From: Lepidodermella squamata
Taxonomy: Eukaryota > Gastrotricha
Direction of reading: 5' to 3'
DNA length: 64,000 bases
Assembly (NCBI GenBank): GCA_047495785.1
Contig: JBLDXI010000059.1
Coordinates: 62,001 to 126,000 of the forward strand
Both the position numbers and the translations under genes were made by a program. A model generated the notes under the pieces. It saw nothing but the letters and a program-made list of their open reading frames with translations, did not search any database and was not told where the DNA came from. Shown in pieces: positions 24,163-36,420 of this stretch. Every line of letters starts with the position of its first letter. Positions within the stretch are counted from its first letter, which is position 1.

Positions 24163-24691
24163 ATGAAAGCTGAGACATCTTTCATATTTGGAACTATCGC
24201 TGTTGCCTTGGTCGTCGTTAGCTTGGTTCAGGCGACCGGCACTGGGCATGGCCATGGCCACGGCGGCGGCCACGGACATGGTCACGGTAATGGGCAACCT
24301 TTGCGCGAAGATCCTCAGCATCTAGCGGAGCACATGGAAGGAAAATTCGAAAAGCCAGTGGAAAACATGACCCAGGAAGAACTGACCTTTCATTACTTCA
24401 AATTCCATGACTACGACAACAACAACCGTCTCGATGGCTTGGAATTGATCAAGGCTGTTACCCATTACGGTTCGTTTCAACTTTTTTTATGACTTTTGTC
24501 CTAATCAATGGTTTTAATCAGACGCTGAACAAGCCGCAGCCTCGGGACAACAGCAGACTACGCCTCCTAACAAGTATACTGACGATTATTTCTCGACACT
24601 TATCGACGGAATTCTGAAAGAAGGCGACTCCAATAATGACGGCTACATTGATTACGCCGAGTTCGTCAGAATGCAACACCGCACTCAGTGA
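24163..24691 (+). CDS. MCFD2: MCFD2-like secretory-pathway EF-hand protein
   Basis: Exons 24163-24469 and 24522-24691, joined by a 52-nt phase-1 intron, give 158 aa. Residues 1-24 form a signal peptide. Next comes a Gly/His repeat (HGHGHGGGHGHGHGNG), then the family signature TQEELTFHYFKFHDYDNNNRLDGLE with a first EF loop (DYDNNNRLDGLE) and a second loop (DSNNDGYIDYAE) near the C-terminus. Both loops keep the Asp/Asn/Glu calcium ligands. In vertebrates MCFD2 binds LMAN1 (ERGIC-53) and acts as a calcium-dependent ER-to-Golgi cargo receptor. That role is inferred here. The His-rich N-terminus is not part of the classical core and suggests metal binding. A cell-growth-regulator EF-hand paralogue is the alternative. 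Confidence 0.8.
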
Positions 24692-27596
24692 AAAACTGGA
24701 AATACATGAAAAGAAATTAGGATCTTCCATGCTTTATGACATATCTATTTATTTTCCGTGACTGCTGTTTATATAAATTTGTTAATGGCTTCTCTCTCGC
24801 TATCTCTCTATGGCGGTTGTCTCAAGACTGGACCAGGACAGGACATAACACCAGGCCGTGCTAGTTCTTGCCTGTCAAACGTGTTATCCATATGAAATTG
24901 GTGCATTGTTATTGTATGAAAATAACTTGATATCTAAACAGGTTGTAATTTGAAATTCGGCCTGTAAAAAGTATGAGGTGTCAAATTTTTTTGCTCATTC
25001 CACAATTGGTGTCACAATGTCGTTTCAGTCACTTGAAATTGTTACCGTAAATTATCTATATATTTCGTCCGGAGAGATGAATTTTAATTATACATGGCAA
25101 ATAACTGCAAAATCATTGAAAGCGATCTGTTAATGGGTACATGCCTATAAAATAAAAGAGTGAGGTAATCAGTTGTTTTCCTATTTTTCAATATGGAAAA
25201 GATTGTCTTAAATAATCAATTCTCACAGGAGCTTTCAATAACCGGGAGACATGACGTATGATCAATAAATCAGCACTAATGTGGGTGGTGAAAGGTGTTT
25301 TGATGAATGATAGGTTTGAGCACCTGGATGAATGAAGAGCGTAACAGGTCTCGGATCACACCTAATGAATCCTGACAGTTCTTGTCAACTGAAATTCGGA
25401 CCCGCAATCGGAAAAAAATCGCGACGATAAAAGGCGCGATCGATGCACCAAAAGTCGACGGCGCAGAAATTTATCCGCTGCATACACCTAGTATTCAGAG
25501 CAGCGGCGTTAGGGGCCTGTGAGTGTCTCTTGGTAGCTGCTGCTTCATTAGGACGAGAAAGTTTGCGGACAACAAATTCGCCTCAAGCATGAAAAATTTT
25601 GCATTTGTCAACTAACGCCAATCGTTATGTGCATCTGAGATTCGATTTATACAACTACCGAGGAATCGAACTGATGACGCGCCCGTTCGCCCCGTCATTA
25701 CGCCGGCGCGGCTGAAGAGGGGGCGCGCGAGCAGTAAATTGCTGGATATATTGGGCCCAATTTGGCGCCGCTCGTTCGCCGTCGCGGCGCACACGGTGAG
25801 GCGCGACGCCGCAACTTTTTGCGCCGCGATTCGATCAAGAGCGACAACATTGTAGTTGCAGCTAAAATGCGCAAATTACTTTAACCAGGTCTGTATCTAT
25901 CGCCGCCGTCGAGCGGAAAACAAATTCTCGCGGCCTGGGCTAGATTTTATTCGCGCAGCCAGCAATCGCGCAGTTTTCACTTTTTCGCATTGCTATCTAG
26001 TTATTCCCAAAATTTACGTAACAATATTTTACCCGCTGGTTTAAATTTTCACGCGTTTTATTTCATTTCATTTCGGAGCTGTAATACCAAGCGCATGCGA
26101 TTTGTAATGCAGTAACGCGCGGTTATTATGCAAATTTCTCTCTTCGAAATTAAGTTTTTTACAGACATGGCCTCGTATTTGCAGCAATTCAATTATTCTC
26201 AACACAATAATTAATTTTGGTTACAGCTAAAAAACTGAAGTGATTCATCTTGCGGTGGCGATTTCTAGAGCAGCCTGCTGTGACTCGATTGCGGTGCTTT
26301 GGCGGCAAGTTTAGCCAAGCGTTTCCGCCTTAATCTTCGGGATTCCGCCTCAAAAAGACGAACCGGTGCCTGCGGCCACAATTTTGATTCCTCATCATCA
26401 GTGGCAGCTAATTGGTGGTCATGTGGACAAATTTATTCCTGAAGTCGCGAGCTCGCGCGGACAGATGGGGGCAGTGGCGTTTGAGGACGGCGAGAGAGGT
26501 ATGCGGCCGCGATGATCGACTGGCGAGCGAGAAGCAGTAGCGAGGACACGATCAGCAGTGTGAGATGCGCACAGATGTCGGGCAAAGTCTCGCGCTATCT
26601 CTCGCGCGCGCGTCATCATCATCTTGTCGTAGCTGCTTATCTTCTTGTCCAAGACGCAGAAACATATGTTTTTGGCCGTGCGGGCGCGCGCGCAGTCACC
26701 CCGGTCGCTGAGCGACTGCACAGGACCTAATTAGCACTCATCCAAAGCCGTCGACGAGGGCTCCAATTAGTCAGCAGCAGCCACAACATCGAACGATGCG
26801 CATTATGCCGCGTGCCCGGTTCAATCGGGCATGATGGCAGCGGTCGTGCGACAGCGATCCGTGCCTCAACTACCGGGTATACATTCGCGCCACGCCGTGA
26901 CTTGTATATCTATCTGTGTCATCAGCATCGATCTGCGCTGTCATCGCCGCGCCTCCGATCGATCGGCCAATGAGCGTGCGCTGCGCCGACCAATCACAAG
27001 CCGGCGCTGCGCCGTCGTCGCACGCTGATTGGATTGCGCTTGCGCCGCAGTCGCTATCTGCTGCTTTCGTCGAAAATTCTTTTTTCTTCATTACCACTCG
27101 TCGCGTTTTCTGTGACGATGCAGATTAGATCAGGGCGGTGTCAACTTTCGCTATTGTTTTTTTAACAAAATCAAGCGCGCCGCCTTGATTTTATTCGGCT
27201 ATTAGCCTGCAGTGGGGGGCCATCACTTGACGACTGTTTTTTCAACGGGGCAAACGCAATTACTTAGCCTCCTTTTTACGGCTGCTAATGTCATCACCGA
27301 TCGGTAATTTGATTTCGGTGAATGAAACTTTGTGCGTCCCACTCGCCTTGTGCCGTAATGCCATTACCCGGCGGGCGCGTATCACTGTTACAGCCAGGCG
27401 TTCGTTATTAGATTCGTAAAAAACACCCGGCGTTAAACTGATTTGGCCGCCAATTCGATTAGCCACTCGCGGCTCTTATCCAGCAACAGCCAACAGTTTC
27501 GTTAATTACGTTATATCGCGGCGTGTTGTTTTTTATAGAGACGCCCAATTTTATTTGATTAATTACCGAGTTAGGGCTGTCACGCCGTTTTACAGC
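24692..27596. other. Upstream region of the homeobox gene, no gene seen
   Basis: About 2.9 kb. 24.7-25.4 kb is AT-rich. 25.4-27.5 kb has CG-rich patches, for example the palindrome CCGATCGATCGG at 26957-26968. No supported exon. By position it probably contains the promoter and regulatory DNA of the PRD-like homeobox gene. Confidence 0.4.
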
Positions 27597-30522
27597 ATGG
27601 CAGACGTCAACGCCAGCCAGTCGGCCAACAGCACCAGCGCCGGCACCCCGAACAGCGGCGCCAACGCCGGCGGCACCGCCACGCCGAACAGCAACAACAA
27701 CGATGCGCCAACCTCGGGCTCCCAGCAACAGCAACAGCAACAACAACAGCAGACGGTCGGTAGTTTTTCCGCCCTGCTCGGCGACTTCGCCTCGGCAGCT
27801 TCAGCGGCGCAGAATGACCGCGGATCGTCGACGCCGGCCACGTCCGGCGCATCGACTGCGACGACTAACAAACTCTTCTGCTTCTCGTCACCAACTTCGT
27901 TTGACACAACAGGCCAGCAGCAACTCCTGCTACCCCCGCCTCTACATTACAACGGCGCTGGTTCAGGCCTGTCGTCATCTGATCTGCTTTTCATGGCGTC
28001 GGCCAACAATCAAGCAGCTTCTCGTACTAGCGCAGATTTTGCGTCAATGCTAATGCGCCCACCTCTCGGCCTGCCGCAGTCGCTCGATACCGGCTCGTCG
28101 AACCAACAACACCAGCAACAATCGTCGTCTTCAGGTGGCAATTCAGCGCGGAATTCGAGTCACTTCTCGTCCGGTGGTGATAACAACGCCTCGGCGTCTA
28201 GCAGTCACGGCAGTGCGTTCAAAAAGCTCAACTCGTCGAAGCACCACAACAGCAGCCTAGGCGGGTCGAGCAATCACCACCAGCAACACTCGTCTTCGAC
28301 GACCGGCTCGTCGTCGTCGAACACTGTTCGCGGTTCAGTGTCGACGGGTAGCAACACTTCGTCGCAAACACCGGCGCGACGGCGCCATCGCACGACGTTC
28401 ACGCAGGAGCAGTTGGCAGAGCTCGAGACTGCCTTCCAAAAATCGCATTACCCAGATATTTATTGCAGAGAGGTCAGTCAACTTGCATTTACTAACCATT
28501 CCTAAAACAATTTACTCTCATCCACCGCCCTGGGAATTAAATTTTTTCTAGATTTTCTATTGGTTATTCGAATATTGGAATAAGAATTAAGTAGAAATTA
28601 TCCTATTTACGAGGATCAGTTCAGGAACAGGGTAATGTCCCAACTTCAAATCTCTTCGCTCATCATTTTTCTGCGCCGATTACTGCTTTTTTTATCTCCG
28701 AGAAAATCTATCACTTTTTAAATCTAATCACTCTGACTATCAACTTTTCGAGGGTCACGGACGCGAAAATTAAGGCTTTTTGCTAGGAATTTTTGTGTTC
28801 ACTTTTATGAACTATTTCCCCGAAGCTGCGAACTAATGTTTTTTGTTCATATTTCAGGAATTGGCACGGATCACTAAACTCAACGAAGCTAGAATCCAGG
28901 TACGTCGCTGACACACGTTTACTTTCAGAAAAATATAGCGCAAAATGGAGACATGACTTGTGATGGCTGAAGGCTGACGGCTGAGACGCATGTCCCGGTC
29001 TGGTGTTGTATCCACCTACTCTCATATTGCTGTCGTGTATGTTTTTGCGCCGAGAGATCAGACTGTGGCCAACGCCGTCGCTCGCAATTAGACTTGCGTG
29101 TTGTTATTTTTCATTATTCATAACTGCTTGTTGCAGCGATGCTTGCGACGATGAGCCTAAAAAAAGTAGTTGGGCCGCTGCTGACTAGCTCGGCGCTAAT
29201 TCAGCGTCGTTTGCGATTGCCGTCACAGGCAGCTCAGCTCAGCATAGGCTGCGTCTCGGGCGCCGAGGCGTTGGCGGGCGCTCATGATCGCTGCATTCGC
29301 AAAGAGCGCACGCGCATTGGTCGATGCCGCGCCGTAATTGAATTACCCGAACGCCTCAATTAGTAGACAAACCGAATGCGCACGCCGCCGATGCGCCTCA
29401 CTGCTTGTCCCCCAACCGTCGGCTTCACTTTGCTGGCGACGGCGTTTCTTGCCCGTCGCCAACAGCGGCGCGCGCGACGAAGCCCCGGTCGTCGCGACAG
29501 CGCAGCACACAGACAAGGACCCACTGTCTTATCATTACTGAATAGTTCATTGCGTCTGCAATCGATATATTCTAGCGAGCAAGAAATTTGTCCTTGATGA
29601 CTGAGAGAATGATCAATTGTCACCTATGGTACCTAATTTTTTAAGGATTACGTCATTGATGAGAAAGACACTTGAAACTAACGAGTTCACCGTGCATTAT
29701 CTACGGTGAATTTCACTCAGCAATCATATTCGGGTTCCATGTCGATTGGCAATGAACCAAAAACACACCTGCGCAAAAATTCCATTATAATTAAAATCGA
29801 AATTTATCCGAAAATGTGAAACAAAGGTCTCAATAGCGCTATTACTATTTGATTTGTAGGTGTGGTTTCAAAACCGGCGTGCCAAGTTCCGGAAGCAGGA
29901 GAAGCAGTTAGCGAAGCAGATGAACCCGTCGTTCGCCGCAGCAGCCGCCGCCGCGGCAGCAGCTTGTGGCGGGAATAACGCGCTGGGTCGCGGTATCGGT
30001 GTCATGCCACTCGCCGCTGCTATGGCGGCTTCAAGTCGGCCGTACCAGTCTGCCTCGTCGACCGGCAACGCCCAATCGTCTGCCATGTCGCAATCCTCGA
30101 ACCTCTACGGCCAGTCGGCGCAAATGGGCGGCAACTGCGGCCAAAACTCGGCTGTCGCCGCCGCTGCTGCCCTTTCTCGCTACGGCCAGCCGTCGTCACT
30201 GTACCAACACCAAATGGGCGGCATGTCGTCACCACCGCCGACGCCACAGCTCGGCAGCGTGATGTCACGCTCGATGCAGCAGTACGCGACCGGGTCGAGC
30301 AGTGGCGGCCAAATGGGCTCGAATGGCATGTCGATGCAGAGCGGCGGTGGCGGGGGCGGATCTGACGGCTACAGCGGGCTCGGGGGCGTTTCGGCCGTCG
30401 ACATCATGCGCGACATTCAGGCAGCAGCCGAGGACGATTGGTACCGAACGTTCCGACCGTTCGGTGTCTCTGGTGCCGCCTCGGCTCACACTGCTGGCCT
30501 GACGATGCCGTACCAGTCCTAA
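27597..30522 (+). CDS. PROP1: Paired-like homeodomain transcription factor, PROP1/unc-42 class
   Basis: Exons 27597-28472, 28858-28899 (only 42 nt) and 29860-30522 give 526 aa. The start is the first ATG in frame (MADVNASQS). The homeodomain (about 261-320) begins RRRHRTTFTQEQLAELETAF and ends VWFQNRRAKFRKQEK. It has Gln at position 50, as in PRD-like factors without a paired box. An intron lies between residues 46 and 47 of the homeodomain, the common PRD-class site. HYPDIYCREELA, LNEARIQ and the closing EDDWY...MPYQS fit the invertebrate PROP1/unc-42 group best. Phox2 or Dmbx are less good matches. The flanks are low complexity: Gln runs (QQQQQQQQQQ), Ser/Gly/Asn-rich, and an Ala tract of about ten after the homeodomain. 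It probably specifies neuronal identity. Confidence 0.75.
28473..29859 (+). other. Two large introns of the homeobox gene, flanking a 42-nt micro-exon
   Basis: Introns 28473-28857 (385 nt) and 28900-29859 (960 nt) are far longer than the usual 50 nt seen here. The second holds a CG-rich stretch at 29130-29520. Large introns in a developmental regulator often carry control elements. No separate gene is seen in them. Confidence 0.5.
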
Positions 30523-31563
30523 TTTTAGAATCATGCATATCCATACTCGTCGATGATTCATCCTCAATTTTTATAGAGCCTTTCGATGATTCCTATGATC
30601 TTGTCTCTTTTTTATTGTTTCTAGTCCAGCCCAGAGTTATTAGCGCTGGCTGCCTATGCCAGCGGGATGTTGTGCAATCATCGTTTTGTACTGTACAAAA
30701 GAAGAAACAAACACCATCGATCTCTCAATATTCGAGAAGACAATTCTTATAAATCGCTGAATTTTATGGTATCCTATATTTCCTTACTAGCTCTTGTGAA
30801 ATTGTATTCTCTACGTATAATCATAAATGTGCCTGTTAGAAGAATGTAAAGGAAAGGTATAGATATTTATAATACATCAAATGTTTATTACGAACGCGAC
30901 AGAAATTAAATTATGAAATAACCATGTGAAAATAATTGAACCACCTCCTTTTTTTATTGCAAATTTCTTAGTGAACTACATGTAGTCATGACTTTATTTA
31001 CCTGTGTTTCGTGGATTTTCGTTACATTTCACTTGATTTCTTTACATAATGACGTTGTTTTATTTGGTGTCTACAATATTGAAAGAATGAGAGTTTCCAT
31101 GAATTTTTTAATGAACGAATAAAACCGCGAATCGAATTTTCGTGTTTTGCCAAACATTTTACGGTAACATTAAAATGGAATGGTAACCCAGGCCAAAGCA
31201 ATGTCTGGTGTCTGGGCTTATTTTCATTAAAGCTGCGCGAATATTTTTTCAAAATATTGATGGCCTCGCCGTCTGCTGCGCGAGAAAATAATAAATCGCA
31301 ATCGGATGCGGGGCGGCGTTTGAAGTTTATTTTTACAGCGCACAAGTAGTCGGCGCTAATAGGTAGCTCGCTATACTTGGTCGCAATCCAAGTAAGAAAT
31401 TGATGCAATTTTAATGAGCACATCTCCCATATAAGAACTTGAGATATTCTAAAAAATGCATGAGGATATAGCGACGAGAGCTGATTGCACCTTATCCGTC
31501 TCAATTCAGCATTTTGCTTCCGCTGGGTTTAATTAATCCAACTTCCTGCTGTTTTCGATCGGT
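30523..31563. other. 3' UTR of the homeobox gene and intergenic
   Basis: AT-rich. No further coding sequence. A minus-strand open stretch at 31022-31504 has no start context, domain or splice partner. Confidence 0.4.
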
Positions 31564-34500
31564 ATGGCCAACGTCGACTTGCTTGGCAGGGTTTCCGGGC
31601 ATGGATTTATAGAAAAAGAAGGCATCAGCAACAAGACTAACGACGACTCGGCGGCGATAATGAGCAGCAATTACACGGCCATCAGGAGTGTAGTTCCGGA
31701 AAGCAGCGCCAAAATTCCGGCCGCTTCAACGACTGGCTACTATGACGATGTCGATGACGAAGAACTTGTCGCTCAGATCGTCGAAATGATTGAGAAAAAT
31801 CGAAAACGCGAATTCGCTCAGCTAACTATGGAAATAAGCAAGCGACGGCTAATGCGATTACTTAAACGCCCAGTTAATCGCGACTATCGTATAAACACCC
31901 TAGTGCCAGGCGGCGGGAAACAAAAGGTTAGTCCATTAATTATTATATAAAACTATTAATCGCTTCCGGGTGATTGTAGAATAAAAACTCGAGCCCGAAT
32001 AACGATGACGAAGTCACTACTGTTGCCTCGAATAAACCTCACCGCCGCCGAGGTTCGAAGGCTTCGATCGATACCGAGTCGAGCAACGCGGATCAGGACT
32101 TGTGGTGGACGTCGTTGCACCTGATGGCGAAGAACAACCGTGCGGAGATGGTAGCAGCAGCTGCTGAATCAATCGAAGAATTCCTGATTTCGATGAGTGG
32201 CAGCGATAACTGGGCTGACGTGTTCGGTCAAACGCCGTTACATGTCGCATGCATTAAAGGACACGTAGCAGTTTGCCGCATGCTTTGTCGCCAGGCAGCT
32301 GCTGTTTTAGCTGGCAAAGGCAAAGGGATCGTACAGCCTGAAATACTGAACTCGCCTGACAAGCTTGGTTGTACACCCTTGCATTATTGCGCCCTTGTTC
32401 AAAACAGAAGTGAGTTTCGAGCTCGATTTCAATCAAATAACCTTTAACCTGGAATCCTTCTCAATTTTTCAAGGTCAAGCTGAGGAACTTGCCAAGTTGT
32501 TGTTGACCCATGGATGTGATCCAAACATTCAAGATATTGATGGTTTCACGCCTCTGGCGCTATGCGCCAATCGTGGCAGCATGGAACTAACCAGCGTTCT
32601 TATAGCTCACGGGGCTAGTCCCAATGTACAGAGCAATGAAGATGGTTAGTTTTTCTCAACCTCGAACATGAGTAAACGTCTTCCGTTATATGCAGGATGG
32701 ACGCCGTTGATGTTGGCAGTTTACAATGGAAATAACAAGTTGGCTTGTGGTTTGCTGAATCCGCAACTGCTACCGAACATGAACGACAGCGCAGCTCGAG
32801 CAGCCGCCATCAACGCTAACCCAGCTCTTCAGAACAAACTCGGCGCAACCGCTTTGATAATAGCAGCGCAGTGTGGCAAGGTTGACATAATCACAGATCT
32901 ATTCGCGGTATCCAAGCTCGCCCTTGCCTCGATAAATATTCGCGATGTTTCAGGCCGAACAGCGATCGCCGCTGCGGCTTTCAAAGGCCATGCGCAGGTC
33001 GTAGGGGTATTACTAGAAAAACGAGCCGATGCAAACTTGGGTGATAACGAAGGCGCCACTCCGTTGATGTTGGCGGTCAAGAACGGCCATAAACCGGTCG
33101 TTGATTTGCTACTACAGGGTGGCTGCAACGTATCGCTCGCTGATGAGAACGGCTATACGGCGCTGATGGTCGCGGCGCTTGTCGGTAGCGTTGACATGGT
33201 TCGAGCTATCCTGTCTGCTGCCAGTACGACCCCAGGTACAATGGTTCACCTGGTTAACGCCCAGATGAAGGACGGCACAACAGCTCTGATGATTGCTTCG
33301 ACCATGGGCAATGAAAAAGTTGTGGAAACCTTGTCCTCAGCCCTTGCTGCGCTTGAGCCTTCGCGTCCAATCGACGATTGGACTGCTCTGTAAGTTTGGC
33401 GGGACATGTATGAAAGGCTTTATCCCGTTCTGAATAGGTACCACGGGATATATTTTGAGAAGGTCAAGCTCGTAAAATCGCTGTTAGCGAGGCAGCCAGC
33501 CGTGACTGGAGCCATATCACCAGGAACACTGACGAACAAAGTTCTTACCGAAGTTAATCGTCACTGTGAAGAATCGAAACTAACGCCGCTACTTCTGTCA
33601 TGTATCCTTGGTAACGCTCATATGGCTCGAATTTTGATCGAAAACGGTGCTAACCCGAACGCGGCTGATGCTACTGTAAGGTTTTCATCAGCAGTTTTGA
33701 TCTTGGTTAAAATCTTGTTTCGCATAGAATTTCACACCGCTTATGGCCGCGGCACAAGTTGGGGAGGACAGATTGGTTAGTCTTCTCATTTCAAAAGGCG
33801 CCAAGGTCGATGCGCAGGTAATTTAAAATGCCTCCAAGCTGGATCAGTTCAATTCAAATTTCAATGTAATAATAGGAGAAGGATTACTACACCCCATTGA
33901 TGATCGCGGCACTGTTCGGGCACTCAAGAGTTTGTGACACTTTACTGGCAGCTGGAGCTTCAGTGAGAATTACCTTCAATTCATTAGAATAAAATGCTTT
34001 AATTCGAAATTTTTCAACAGTCTGATATGCAGCAAATTAATGGCCGAACAGCTCTCATGCTCGCTGCAACTAAAGGCTTATCTGACGTCGTTCGAGTCAT
34101 CGTGAAACGTGGCTGTGATGTGACCGTCGCAGATGTATTCCATCGAACGGCCCTGCATTACGGGGTCCTAGGCGGCAATGAGAAAGTAATGTCTTATCTG
34201 TGCGACGCGCATGGCGCCGATCCCAACGTTCAAGACCGAGACGGGGTCACGCCTCTTATGATGGCCGCCAGCAATCCTCGCGACCTTAGCGAAGTGACTG
34301 CGATATCCAGTAAACAAAGCAGTAAAACAAATAATAGTTCGCAGAAATCATTCGGAGGACCACCGCCAGAGATTTTGCATATTATTCCCCTGCTTCGGAT
34401 GAGTTCAATCAACTTGGATATTCGCGACAATGACGGGGAAACAGCCCTTATTCGAGTAATCTCCCACGAATCTAAAAAATTACTATTATTTTACGATATT

Positions 34501-35806
34501 TTTAAAAAGGCGTATCGAATTCAAAACTGGCCGTGTGCCGAAGCGCTCCTCCGAGCTGGAGCAGCTGCCTCAATGCCAGCTACATCCGACGGCTATCCTC
34601 CGCTTCTGATTGCTTCAATCAATGGCTATATCCAAGGAGTTAAGCTCATCAAACACTTGGCGCCGAGAACAGTAAACGTGGTCGATAGTTTCGGTAGAAC
34701 AGCCCTGTTTCACGCTGTGGCTAACGGTTAGTGAACTTCGTAAATTCTTCGTTTAATCCCGAAATCTCGCTCAAATTTCAGATCAACTCGATGCAGTTAA
34801 TTTACTGCTCGCAGAGCCAGCTCCAGTTAACATTGCACAAGCGCCATCGCGATCTCGATGCGCAACTCCGACCGCGAGTACAACACCTAGTGGTGAGAAA
34901 ATATGGTATTTCGGGATGACACCTCTGCATGTAGCGGCGAGGCGAGGCAACATCGAGATGTCAATGCGGCTACTTGAAGCCGGCGCCAGCCTTAGCGCAG
35001 TGAACGAGAAACGCGAAACCCCTCTGATGATCGCTTCGTCGACTGGCTGTTGGGATCTTGTTGAACTATTTCTAGCCAACGGCGCCAACATTTCAGCGCG
35101 TGATTCATCCGGGCAAACAGTTCTACACCGCCTGTGCTACATTGGCGATGAAAGTGAAGCCTGTCGAGGTTTCAGGCTGTATGTCAAGCACCGTGGTGTT
35201 GCCGCTCTCGACACGGTTGTTGACTCGCCTGCCGAAAACACGGCGCTCCACTGGGCCGTGATTTGCGATCAGCCCGAGGTAGTGAATGAACTGGTTATTC
35301 TTGGCGTGAACAAAGAGAGCAAGAACAAAGACGGGAAGACGCCGTTTGAAATGGTGGCTCACGCGCCTACGCTGTTTGAATCACTAGGCGAGGCAATCGG
35401 TCCACTTTGGCGCAAAATGGCCTTTCACGTTAGGAAATCAGGTTCCGGGAGCAATCGAAGCACCCCCCGAACCCCCAACACCCCTATCTACGAGCTTGTT
35501 TTCACTGATGAAGAAATCGCTGAAATTGAGTCGCTATTTGAAATAACCGAAAATTACGAGCAGCAGTGCGCCGCGGCATTCGTGGAGAAATTCTATGAGA
35601 AAAATGACGATAACAGCTCTTTGGACGTGAATGCTCTCGCGGCGGCGTACCGCAAATCAGTAGGACAGCCGTCTACGAGTGACCTACCACCCGTTTTGTA
35701 CAATCTGCTCGTCAGCTGCCAGGATAAAACGCTGATTTTCCGAAAAGCAACCATCGAAAATTTGACCAAGTTCCGAAGCAAGTCATCACTGGGCAATCTT
35801 TACTGA
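31564..35806 (+). CDS. Large ankyrin-repeat protein, intracellular type, family not identified
   Basis: Nine exons: 31564-31926, 31980-32409, 32474-32644, 32696-33389, 33438-33675, 33728-33817, 33876-33962, 34021-34726 and 34782-35806, all phase-consistent, giving 1267 aa. There is no signal peptide or membrane segment. Residues 1-160 are acidic and basic linker. Then about 20 ankyrin repeats (TPLHVA, TPLMLA, LLxxGA motifs) run to about 1105, interrupted by a Ser/Lys/Asn-rich insert (SSKQSSKTNNSSQ). The C-terminal ~160 residues are non-ankyrin, with acidic helices (FTDEEIAEIESLFEIT). It is probably a scaffold. The introns are 48 to 64 nt. No close named family was recognised. It lies upstream of a LINE and of a secreted ankyrin gene on the same strand. 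Confidence 0.85.
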
Positions 35807-36395
35807 ATATTTTATTGTGTCAAAAACAATGTATATCGACGATCATGAGTGTATTCAATATGAAGCAGTGAATAACAGTAAAACTCGAATCAAATTAAGA
35901 GTCTTCGATGTAGACTATAGCATTGCAAAGCTTTTCAGCCTACAGGCATCCAAGGTCTCACAATGTTATTTATGTTTTTCTCTTCAGAATGGCAACGATT
36001 AACATTAAGGGCGGCACGGGGTTATCAGAGGGCGGCACTTCGAGCGAGGTAGGAGGCTCCCGAAGATTCTGCTGTTTCGTCGCCGAGGGTTTGGATTTTA
36101 TCACGCACTCGAGTGCATACACGCGAGAAGCAAGTGGGAGGCAAGGTACCGGGGTCAGGCATTATTTTATTTTCTAATTTAGCATAAATGACTTGGATGA
36201 ATAGTATTGCATGGTGTCATTTACTGAAAAGGATGATACGCGGAATGCGCTCAAAGGATTTTTTTTCAATTTTCCTTTGTTTTATTAGAAAAATCCGTTC
36301 ACATGTTGTTAAATGCCAGCCCGAGGGCACCGAGCATTATATAATGTTAGTTAGTATCACGGTTATGAAACGGTAAGATAGCACTAGAGTTAACA
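35807..36395. other. 3' flank of the ankyrin gene and left flank of the LINE
   Basis: No gene recognised. The LINE 3' end (it points leftwards) closes with a GATGAAAT-like tail around 36398-36423. GTTAACA at 36389-36395 may be one half of its target duplication. Confidence 0.4.
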
Positions 36396-36420
36396 TTTTC
36401 ATCATTTCCATCATTTATCA

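Noticed and set aside
30265-30567. Minus-strand open stretch opposite the last homeobox exon
   Set aside because: It is a mirror of a GC-rich coding exon with no features of its own.
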